Source of the DNA: Bacillota bacterium
Lineage (GTDB): Bacteria > Bacillota > Clostridia > Oscillospirales > Ruminococcaceae
Reading direction: 5' to 3'
Length of the DNA stretch: 5,530 bases
Assembly: GCA_023457175.1 (NCBI GenBank)
Contig: JAEWMM010000328.1
Coordinates: 1 to 5,530, forward strand
The notes beneath the pieces are model-generated. The model saw only the letters and a list, made by a program, of their open reading frames with translations. It had not been told where the DNA came from and made no database searches. How positions within the stretch are numbered: the stretch's first letter is position 1; each line of letters starts with the position of its first letter. Both the position numbers and the translations under genes were made by a program. Positions 1-4,986 of this stretch are shown one piece after another.

Positions 1-169
1 ACCTGACCCCTTGCGGGCCGCAATCGGGCGGGAACATTCTTATAGTCCGGTTAACGCTAAAACCGCCCGATCTTTGCGGTCTGCGGCAGCTTAACGCATC
101 GCGCCGCTGATAACGCCATCTTGCCTGCACGCGGTTGAACGTAAAGGCTTACCCAAGCTTCTGAATAAT

Positions 170-195
170 AAGGGGGCGAATTCCCCTTCGTTTTT
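170..195. terminator. Probable intrinsic terminator downstream of the alcohol dehydrogenase gene
   Basis: A six-base-pair stem, AAGGGG (170-175) with CCCCTT (183-188), closes a seven-base loop. On the minus strand it lies 25 bases beyond the adh stop codon and is followed by the T-rich run TTATTATT, so it can end the adh transcript. On the plus strand it is followed by CG and then five T residues (191-195), so it could also stop a transcript entering from the left. The stem is short and both T tracts are imperfect, so a bidirectional role is an inference. Confidence 0.55.
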
Positions 196-212
196 GACCT
201 TTAAGAAACGCT

Positions 213-1265
213 TTAATCGATAATCACAACAGGCTTGATCAGGTCGGCGGGCTTTTTGTCCATCAGCTCAAAGGCGTCGGGAATTTTATCAAAGCCGTGC
301 AGCCTGTGCGAGATAAGCCTTGTCGTATCGATACGGCCGTATTTGACCATTTCGAGCATCTTGTGTATTCTGACCGCGCCGCCGGGGCAGAAGCCGCCGC
401 GGATGGTTTTGTTCGCCATGCCCAAGCCCCACGAATAAGCGGGCATTGAGAGCACATCCTTAATATCAAAGAAATTGACGTTTGAAATATAGCCGCCCGC
501 ACGGGTCATATCGACGGCCTGCCGGAACGTCTCCTGCCCGCCGCCCGCGATAATAACCGAATCGGCCCCGCTGCCGGTCATGTCGAGCACCTGCGCGACA
601 ATATCGCCCGCCTTGTAGCTGACGATGTCGGTCGCGCCGTATTCCTTTGCGGCGGCCACGCAGTTGGGGCGGGTGCCGACGGCGATAATGCGCCCCGCGC
701 CGTGCAGCTTTGCGCCTGCGACCGACATGAGGCCGACCGGGCCGATGCCGATGACGACAACGGTATCGCCAAAGCGGATGTTGGCGTTCTCAACGCCGTG
801 CAGTCCGGTGGACATCATATCGACGGTCATGACCGCCGCCTCGGGCGAGACGCCCTCGGGCAGCTTTACAAGATTGGCGTCGGCCTGATTGACATGGAAA
901 TATTCAGCAAAGGTGCCGTCCTTCGCGCCTAAAAACTTAAAGCTTTGCATCAGCCCCTCGTCGTGGGCGTTATACTCGCCCTGCACGCCGGGCGCCAGCC
1001 AGTTCGGGGTGCAGCAGGGCACGACAACGGTGTCGCCCGGCTTAAATTTTGAAACGAGACCGCCGGCCTCGTCAACAACGCCCACCGCCTCGTGGCCGAG
1101 AATCAGATTCTTCTTCACGCTTGAGCCGCCGTGCAGCACGTGTACGTCCGACGAGCAGGGCGCCACGACAATCGGGCGGACAATCGCGTCGAGCGGGCCG
1201 CAGGCCGGGCGTTCCTTCTCAATCCAGCCCGCCGAGTTTAAATCTAACATGCCGTAACCTTTCAT
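213..1265 (-). CDS. adh: NADP-dependent zinc secondary-alcohol (isopropanol) dehydrogenase
   Basis: This 350-residue protein is a medium-chain dehydrogenase that should interconvert secondary alcohols and ketones (isopropanol/acetone type) in the cytoplasm. It resembles, from memory, the Clostridium beijerinckii and Thermoanaerobacter brockii enzymes over its whole length. The catalytic zinc ligands of that family are visible: Cys37, the His58-Glu59 pair in GHEAVG, and Asp149 in VDMM. The four-cysteine structural zinc lobe is absent, as expected for this subfamily. The Rossmann motif GIGPVG is at 173-178. Gly197-Thr198-Arg199 and Tyr217 match the residues that bind the NADP 2'-phosphate in the T. 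brockii enzyme, where the triplet is Gly-Ser-Arg. NADPH preference is therefore likely. The ATG at 1265 is preceded by AAGGAGG ten bases upstream, and the protein starts MKGYGML as relatives do. The gene is monocistronic, with its own promoter and a downstream hairpin. The exact substrate range cannot be read from sequence. Confidence 0.95.
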   Translation of the reverse strand: MKGYGMLDLNSAGWIEKERPACGPLDAIVRPIVVAPCSSDVHVLHGGSSVKKNLILGHEAVGVVDEAGGLVSKFKPGDTVVVPCCTPNWLAPGVQGEYNAHDEGLMQSFKFLGAKDGTFAEYFHVNQADANLVKLPEGVSPEAAVMTVDMMSTGLHGVENANIRFGDTVVVIGIGPVGLMSVAGAKLHGAGRIIAVGTRPNCVAAAKEYGATDIVSYKAGDIVAQVLDMTGSGADSVIIAGGGQETFRQAVDMTRAGGYISNVNFFDIKDVLSMPAYSWGLGMANKTIRGGFCPGGAVRIHKMLEMVKYGRIDTTRLISHRLHGFDKIPDAFELMDKKPADLIKPVVIID

Positions 1266-1275
1266 GTTCGAAAAA

Positions 1276-1282
1276 CCTCCTT
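1276..1282 (-). promoter_or_regulatory. Ribosome binding site of adh
   Basis: On the minus strand this reads AAGGAGG, a full match to the anti-Shine-Dalgarno sequence, with a ten-base spacer to the ATG at 1265. It fixes that ATG as the start rather than the in-frame Met at codon 6. Confidence 0.85.
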
Positions 1283-1308
1283 GCGCGTTTATTATTTGTG
1301 CTTTTATC

Positions 1309-1337
1309 AGTATATGATAATGTTAAAAAAATATCAA
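1309..1337 (-). promoter_or_regulatory. Sigma-A type promoter of adh
   Basis: On the minus strand the -35 hexamer is TTGATA (1337-1332), followed by a 17-base AT-rich spacer and the -10 hexamer TATACT (1314-1309). Each hexamer matches five of six consensus positions and the spacing is optimal. Transcription would start near 1302, giving a leader of about 37 bases that carries the AAGGAGG site. Confidence 0.8.
1320..1337. promoter_or_regulatory. Degenerate Rex-box-like operator over the adh -35 region
   Basis: The 18 bases ATGTTAA-AAAA-ATATCAA match the clostridial Rex consensus TTGTTAA-N4-TTAACAA at 11 of 14 defined positions with exact spacing. They cover the -35 hexamer and most of the spacer of the adh promoter. 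Rex represses fermentative alcohol-forming genes when NADH is low, so the location makes sense. The site is A-rich and its two half-sites are not perfectly symmetric, so chance resemblance is quite possible. Confidence 0.3.
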
Positions 1338-1496
1338 GGGGTAAAACAGGAATTATTTTTAATTGAAGGCGCACCCCGTGCAGCGCGGCGGACAAAAGGG
1401 AATAAAAGCGTTTAATTATCGGTCATTTTTTGCCCAAAACCATGTAAATTTAGGCAGAAAAAAAGCCGGGATACGTCTGGCGATAAGCGGCGGTTA
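1338..1496. other. Intergenic spacer with no recognisable feature
   Basis: Between the adh promoter and the plus-strand promoter at 1497 I find no open frame with a start and ribosome binding site, and no RNA gene or strong hairpin. One short GCAC/GTGC inverted repeat (1371-1381, three-base loop) is too weak to call. Several A and T runs lower the GC content compared with the coding regions. Confidence 0.5.
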
Positions 1497-1525
1497 TTGA
1501 CATCAGGGGGTTTTGAGGGTACTAT
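1497..1525 (+). promoter_or_regulatory. Candidate sigma-A promoter for the thyX leader or a small RNA
   Basis: A perfect -35 hexamer TTGACA (1497-1502) is followed, after exactly 17 bases, by TACTAT (1520-1525), a four-of-six match to the -10 consensus. The -10 region runs on into TATATAAA, which gives a strongly AT-rich melting zone. Start of transcription would be near 1532. This is the only convincing plus-strand promoter seen upstream of the thyX operon, but it is about 250 bases away with two terminators in between. Confidence 0.6.
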
Positions 1526-1560
1526 ATAAAGGAATTTGACCGTGCTGCCGATGGATATGC

Positions 1561-1597
1561 TCCCTGCCGCGCGCCTTGTCCCGGCAGGGATTTTTAT
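1561..1597 (+). terminator. Strong intrinsic terminator in the thyX upstream region
   Basis: A perfect nine-base-pair GC-rich stem, TCCCTGCCG (1561-1569) with CGGCAGGGA (1582-1590), has a 12-base loop and is followed at once by five T residues (1591-1595) and AT. It reads only on the plus strand, since the other side has no T tract. It lies about 30 bases after the predicted start from the 1497-1525 promoter, so a transcript from that promoter would be only about 60-65 bases unless the hairpin is overridden. Confidence 0.85.
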
Positions 1598-1636
1598 GTG
1601 TCCGCCCGGCGTGATTTCTTAAAAGGCCCCGGCTGC

Positions 1637-1658
1637 CGCTTTGCAAAAAAGCGAAGCG
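1637..1658 (+). other. Leader stem-loop with an A6 loop
   Basis: CGCTTTGC (1637-1644) pairs with GCGAAGCG (1651-1658) over eight base pairs, including one G-U wobble, and closes a loop of six A residues. A flanking CCGGC (1629-1633) can pair with GCCGG (1681-1685) and enclose it. No T tract follows, so it is not a terminator. It may be part of a structured leader, but it matches no riboswitch class I recognise. Confidence 0.35.
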
Positions 1659-1689
1659 CCGCGTAACGTCCGGAACAAAGGCCGGTATT

Positions 1690-1721
1690 CCCGCCGCCTT
1701 GGCAGCGGGTTTTTTGGCGGG
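1690..1721 (+). terminator. Second terminator-like hairpin upstream of thyX, with two alternative 3' arms
   Basis: CCCGC (1690-1694) pairs with GCGGG (1705-1709), with a further GC/GC pairing inside and a CTTG tip. The stem is followed by six T residues (1710-1715), the form of an intrinsic terminator. The same 5' arm, extended to CCCGCC (1690-1695), can instead pair with GGCGGG (1716-1721), which is followed by TTTT. The two pairings exclude one another. The structure ends about 60 bases before the thyX start. Confidence 0.65.
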
Positions 1722-1768
1722 TTTTGACCGTTTTCACCTTTTAAGAAACGCCCTGGCCGGCGCGCCCG

Positions 1769-1776
1769 AAGGAGGG
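1769..1776 (+). promoter_or_regulatory. Ribosome binding site that decides the TTG start of thyX
   Basis: AAGGAGGG lies just upstream, and its GGAGG core (1771-1775) is eight bases from TTG at 1784. No ATG or GTG start is better placed, and the next in-frame ATG (1925) would remove conserved N-terminal ThyX sequence. The TTG start is therefore well supported. Confidence 0.85.
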
Positions 1777-1783
1777 GCTCTTT

Positions 1784-2554
1784 TTGCCTAAAGTTACGCT
1801 TCTATGTCATACCCCCGACCCTGAGCGGGTGGTGGCCGCCGCCGCCAAGCTGTGCTATTCGGCGCAGTCGGTCGAGGGGCTGCTCGACGGCCTGACCCCC
1901 GAAAAAACCGAGGGCTTTTTAAAAATGCTGATGGATTTGGGCCACGAAAGCCCGGTGGAGCATGTCAGCTTCACCTTTGCGATCGAGGGGGTGTCGCGCG
2001 CGCTCTTAGCGCAGATTACCCGCCACCGCATCGCGTCCTACAGCGTGCAGAGCCAGCGCTATGTGCGGCTGTCGCCCTTTGAATATGTCACGCCGCCTGA
2101 GGTGGCCGCAGACCCCGACGCGCTTTCGGCCTACCGCCGCGCAATGGAGGCCGCCGCCGAAAGCTACGAGAAAATTACCGCCATTTTGAAGGAAAAGCAT
2201 CTTCAAACGCTGCTTGACGCGGGCGTGCCCGAAAAGCAGGCGGTGTCAAAGGCCGAAAAGCAGGCCATTGAGGACGCGCGCTTTGTGCTGCCCAACGCCT
2301 GCGAGACCCGCATGATCGTTACGATGAACGCGCGGAGCCTTTATAATTTCTTTAACCACCGCTGCTGCACCCGCGCCCAGTGGGAGATTCGCGCGGTCGC
2401 CGACGAGATGCTGATGCTGGTCAAGCAGGTTGCGCCGCTGCTGTTTTCGCACTCGGGCCCGCCCTGTGTGTCGGGCGGCTGCCCCGAAGGAAAAATGAGC
2501 TGCGGAAGAATGAAGGAAATGCGGGAACGCTATAAAGAGGTGCCGATAAAATGA
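1784..2554 (+). CDS. thyX: FAD-dependent thymidylate synthase ThyX
   Basis: ThyX makes dTMP from dUMP with methylene-tetrahydrofolate, FAD and NADPH. Unlike ThyA it releases tetrahydrofolate, not dihydrofolate. The 256-residue product carries the family signature RHR-x7-S at 80-90 (RHRIASYSVQS), followed by QRY, with Ser90 at the position of the active-site serine. Further conserved segments are LGHESPVEH (52-60), LPNACETR (169-176), and NARSLYNFFNHR with AQWEIR (182-203), which shape the dUMP and flavin sites. Ser88 stands where many ThyX proteins have Asn, which I believe is common in Clostridia. The C-terminus adds a tail with Cys228, Cys233 and Cys240 in a GPPC...C...SCG arrangement that Thermotoga-type ThyX lacks. 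Translation starts at TTG with a strong AAGGAGGG site. The gene heads the operon, and its stop overlaps the tmk start by four bases (ATGA). Confidence 0.96.
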   Translation: MPKVTLLCHTPDPERVVAAAAKLCYSAQSVEGLLDGLTPEKTEGFLKMLMDLGHESPVEHVSFTFAIEGVSRALLAQITRHRIASYSVQSQRYVRLSPFEYVTPPEVAADPDALSAYRRAMEAAAESYEKITAILKEKHLQTLLDAGVPEKQAVSKAEKQAIEDARFVLPNACETRMIVTMNARSLYNFFNHRCCTRAQWEIRAVADEMLMLVKQVAPLLFSHSGPPCVSGGCPEGKMSCGRMKEMRERYKEVPIK

Positions 2555-3213
2555 ACGGCAGGCTGATTGTTTTTGAGGGGCTGGATGGCAGCGGCAAGGC
2601 CACGCAGGCGGCAAAAGCGGTGCGGCGGCTGCAAGAGGCCGGACAGGCGGTGCGCGCCATTTCGTTCCCCGACTATAAAAGCGAATCGTCGGCGCTGGTC
2701 AGAATGTACCTGCGCGGCGAGGTTGGCGCGCTTGATCAAGTCAACGTCTACGCGGCGTCGGGCTTTTATTCGCTCGACCGCTATATCAGCTACGAGCGCG
2801 AATGGAAAACCGATTATCTGGCGGGCAAAACCATCATTGCCGACCGCTATACCACCTCCAACCTCTGCCACCAGATGGCCAAGCTGCCGCGCGGGGAATG
2901 GATGGACTATATCCGCTGGCTTGAATACTATGAATATGTGCTGCTTGCGCTGCCAAAACCAGATAGAGTGCTGTATCTTGACATGCATCCCGAGGCTTCT
3001 CAGCGCCTGATGGCGCAGCGCTACTGCGGCGACGAGGCCAAAAAGGATTTGCACGAGCGCGACCGGGCCTATCTGGCCGCCTGCCGCGAGGCGGCGCTTT
3101 TTGCCGCCGATACGCTGGGCTGGACTATTTTGCCCTGCTCCGATGCGGCGCACAATCCCTACCCCATCAAGGAGATTTCCGACAGGGCTTTCTCCGAGAT
3201 ATCTAAAGAGTAA
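2551..3213 (+). CDS. tmk: Thymidylate (dTMP) kinase
   Basis: This cytoplasmic enzyme phosphorylates dTMP to dTDP with ATP, the step after ThyX. The 220-residue protein has the nucleoside-monophosphate-kinase layout. The P-loop GLDGSGKAT is at 10-18 and FPDY at 39-42, where the human-like branch has FPER. The substrate-site motif ADRYTTSN is at 97-104, LPKPDRVLYLD is at 134-144, and a LID-like stretch with several Arg and Lys residues is at about 152-172. Length and motif order fit dTMP kinase. Ala17 stands where the P-loop normally has the Mg-coordinating Ser or Thr, with Thr18 next to it. The start overlaps the thyX stop (ATGA), with AGAGGTG about ten bases upstream, so it is probably translationally coupled. 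A related deoxynucleoside kinase function is a less likely alternative. Confidence 0.9.
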   Translation: MNGRLIVFEGLDGSGKATQAAKAVRRLQEAGQAVRAISFPDYKSESSALVRMYLRGEVGALDQVNVYAASGFYSLDRYISYEREWKTDYLAGKTIIADRYTTSNLCHQMAKLPRGEWMDYIRWLEYYEYVLLALPKPDRVLYLDMHPEASQRLMAQRYCGDEAKKDLHERDRAYLAACREAALFAADTLGWTILPCSDAAHNPYPIKEISDRAFSEISKE

Positions 3214-3220
3214 ATTATTC

Positions 3221-3225
3221 GGAGG
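3221..3225 (+). promoter_or_regulatory. Ribosome binding site that decides the start of the DUF2156 gene
   Basis: GGAGG lies four bases before the ATG at 3230, a short but workable spacing. It sits in the 16-base gap after tmk and supports 3230 over the upstream in-frame ATG at 3101, which lies inside tmk. Confidence 0.75.
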
Positions 3226-3229
3226 CTTT

Positions 3230-4120
3230 ATGCTGGAATTCAGAGAGATCACAATGGCCGACAAGGACTGGACGACGCAGGTTATGCGCTACGCCGGACT
3301 GCGCGGCAGCGAATATACCTTTTCGAACCTTTTTAACTGGTCGGCTACTTACACGGTTCGCATCGCGCGCTTTGACGATTTTATGCTGGCCCGCAGCGGT
3401 GCGGTGCGCATGCACTACCTTTACCCCGCCGGGCGGGGCGACTTTGCAGGGGCGCTGGCGGCCATGGAGGCTGACGCCGCCGCCAACGGTATTGCGTTTG
3501 AGATGTACGGCATCCCGACCGAGGGGGTTGAAAAAATTGAGCAGGTTTACCCCGGCCGGTTTAAATTCACGCCGGTGCGCGACAATTTTGACTATATTTA
3601 CAGCCGCGAAAGTCTGGCGACGCTCGCCGGAAAAAAGCTGCACGGCAAGCGCAACCACATCAACCGCTTTATGAATATGTACCCCGACTGGCGCTACGAG
3701 CCGATAGGCGAGAAAAACATTGACGACGCCAAGGCCATGAACGCCGAATGGTGTAAGCAAAACGGCTGTTATGACAAGCACAGCAGCCTGCACCGCGAGG
3801 CCTGCGCCGTGCGCAGCGCCTTTAACCACTACTTTGAGCTGGGGCTGACCGGCGGCGCGCTGTATGTGGGCGGCAGGGTCGTGGCCTTTACCTTTGGCAG
3901 CCCCGTCACCGACGACACCTTTGTCGTGCATGTCGAAAAGGCGTTTTCAGACATCCACGGCGCGTATACGGTGATCAACCAGCAGTTTGTCAAAAACGCG
4001 CTGGGCGCGTATGAATATGTAAACCGTGAGGACGATCTCGGCGAGGAGGGCCTGCGCAAAGCGAAGGAGTCCTACCGCCCTGTGATGATGTACGAGCCCT
4101 ATGTCGCCGCCGAAAAATGA
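3230..4120 (+). CDS. DUF2156 domain protein (phosphatidylglycerol lysyltransferase C-terminal-like, GNAT fold)
   Basis: The 296-residue product looks like a stand-alone DUF2156 protein. This family shares the double GNAT fold of the catalytic part of MprF, which transfers amino acids from aminoacyl-tRNA to lipids. No membrane segments are visible, so this one is probably cytoplasmic and its substrate is unknown. Recognisable conserved stretches are DYIY (121-124), LAGKKLHGKRNHINRF (132-147), HVEKAFSDIHGAYTVINQQF (234-253) and VNREDDLGEEGLRKAKESY (264-282), typical of the Clostridia branch. The start at 3230 is chosen for its GGAGG site. Extending upstream to 3101 would add 43 residues read out of frame inside tmk. 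The gene follows tmk after 16 bases and its TGA overlaps the next start (ATGA), so both are probably co-translated. Family assignment is fairly sure, function is not. Confidence 0.85.
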   Translation: MLEFREITMADKDWTTQVMRYAGLRGSEYTFSNLFNWSATYTVRIARFDDFMLARSGAVRMHYLYPAGRGDFAGALAAMEADAAANGIAFEMYGIPTEGVEKIEQVYPGRFKFTPVRDNFDYIYSRESLATLAGKKLHGKRNHINRFMNMYPDWRYEPIGEKNIDDAKAMNAEWCKQNGCYDKHSSLHREACAVRSAFNHYFELGLTGGALYVGGRVVAFTFGSPVTDDTFVVHVEKAFSDIHGAYTVINQQFVKNALGAYEYVNREDDLGEEGLRKAKESYRPVMMYEPYVAAEK

Positions 4121-4986
4121 TGGAAGAGCGAAAATATACCTTCACACAGGCGACCGCCGCGATGGCGGCGCCGTTAAAGCAGCTTTGGCAAACCGTTTTT
4201 GGCGACGCCGAGGCTTATATCCGCCTGTTCTTTGAGCATCGCTTTGCGCCTCAAAACACGATGGTTGCCCTTTTTGAGGGCGCACCGGTCGCAATGCTCT
4301 ATTTGCTGCCGATTACAATTCGTGAAAACGACGTTGACTATGACGCACGGTATATTTATGCCGTCGGCACCCACCCGAATTTTCGCGCACAGGGCTTAAG
4401 CGGCAGGCTGCTGGCGGCCACCCACGCGCGTTTGACCGCAGAGGGGGTTGCGCTGTCGCTGCTTGTCCCCGCCGAGCCGTCGCTGTTTGATTATTACGGC
4501 GCGCGCGGCTATAAGACTGAGTTTTACCGCCAAACAGTCAACTTTGCGGCGCAGCGGAGTCAAAAGGACGAACGTGCGGCGCTGACGCCCGTCGACCTGT
4601 CCGGGCTGCTGGCGCTGCGCGACCAAGCGTTCGGCCAAAGCGGCCTTTACGCCCGCTGGGACGCCGACGCGCTTTCCTATCAGCAAAAAGAGGCTGCGCT
4701 GCTCGGCGGCGAGACGCTTTTTTTCAGCGCACCCGAACCGGGCTACGCGCTGTGCTACCCCGCCCAAGGGACTGTCCTCGTCAAAGAGTGGACAGGCAGC
4801 GCCCTTTACCCCGGGGTTTTAAACGCGATTGCCGCGCGGTATGGCCGCGATAAAATAACGCTGCGCCTCCCCGCCGATTTTGACGCGGGCGGCGAGGCCC
4901 AGCCCTTTGCCATGACAAAATGGTATCTTTCAGAAAGGAATGCGCCGCGGGGCAGGGCCCCCTATCTTTCGTTGGTGCTGGATTGA
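4117..4986 (+). CDS. GNAT-family N-acetyltransferase (Eis-like architecture)
   Basis: The 289-residue protein has an N-terminal GNAT domain. Strand beta-4 plus the acetyl-CoA loop are at about 79-100 (YIYAVGTHPNFRAQGLSGRLL), with RAQGLSG as the pyrophosphate-binding turn, followed by an amphipathic helix. LVPAEPSLFDYYGARGY at 116-132 is the usual motif B region. The C-terminal half ends PYLSLVLD after an FAMTKW segment, as in Eis-like GNAT proteins of Firmicutes. The acceptor substrate cannot be predicted. ATG codons occur at 4117 and 4120. The first overlaps the preceding stop as ATGA. No clear Shine-Dalgarno sequence precedes either, so initiation probably depends on ribosomes finishing the DUF2156 gene. 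The stop at 4984-4986 overlaps the following start as TGATG. Confidence 0.87.
   Translation: MMEERKYTFTQATAAMAAPLKQLWQTVFGDAEAYIRLFFEHRFAPQNTMVALFEGAPVAMLYLLPITIRENDVDYDARYIYAVGTHPNFRAQGLSGRLLAATHARLTAEGVALSLLVPAEPSLFDYYGARGYKTEFYRQTVNFAAQRSQKDERAALTPVDLSGLLALRDQAFGQSGLYARWDADALSYQQKEAALLGGETLFFSAPEPGYALCYPAQGTVLVKEWTGSALYPGVLNAIAARYGRDKITLRLPADFDAGGEAQPFAMTKWYLSERNAPRGRAPYLSLVLD

Noticed and set aside
23..71. Nine-base inverted repeat ATCGGGCGG / CCGCCCGAT with a 31-base loop
   Set aside because: The arms are perfect but no T tract follows, the loop is long and no gene is attached. It is too weak to call a terminator or operator.
1..110. Possible 3' end of an upstream plus-strand gene in two frames (stops at 92-94 and 108-110)
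   Set aside because: Neither short frame shows the codon bias of the real genes here or any recognisable protein sequence.
1049..1366. Plus-strand open frame overlapping the 5' end and promoter of adh
   Set aside because: It is arginine- and proline-rich shadow sequence opposite adh, and it runs across the adh promoter with no family match.
1520..1530. Eleven-base sequence TACTATATAAA repeated at 5485-5495
   Set aside because: A few exact 11-base matches are expected by chance in a window this long, and the second copy is ordinary coding sequence.
1641..1669. TTGCAA and TAACGT at 17-base spacing as a thyX promoter
   Set aside because: Both hexamers are poor matches, the -10 especially, and they lie in a stable hairpin upstream of a terminator.
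3101..3229. N-terminal extension of the DUF2156 gene by 43 codons to an upstream ATG
   Set aside because: It lies within tmk in another reading frame, has a proline- and arginine-rich shadow composition and lacks a ribosome site. The ATG at 3230 has GGAGG and begins at the conserved part of the family.
2530..3264. Long minus-strand open frame of 244 codons opposite tmk
   Set aside because: It is a shadow of GC-rich codon use in tmk. It has no recognisable domain and the plus-strand gene is clear.
3215..3931. Long minus-strand open frame of 238 codons opposite the DUF2156 gene
   Set aside because: Same reason: it is antisense to a recognised gene, with valine-, alanine- and histidine-rich shadow composition and no family resemblance.
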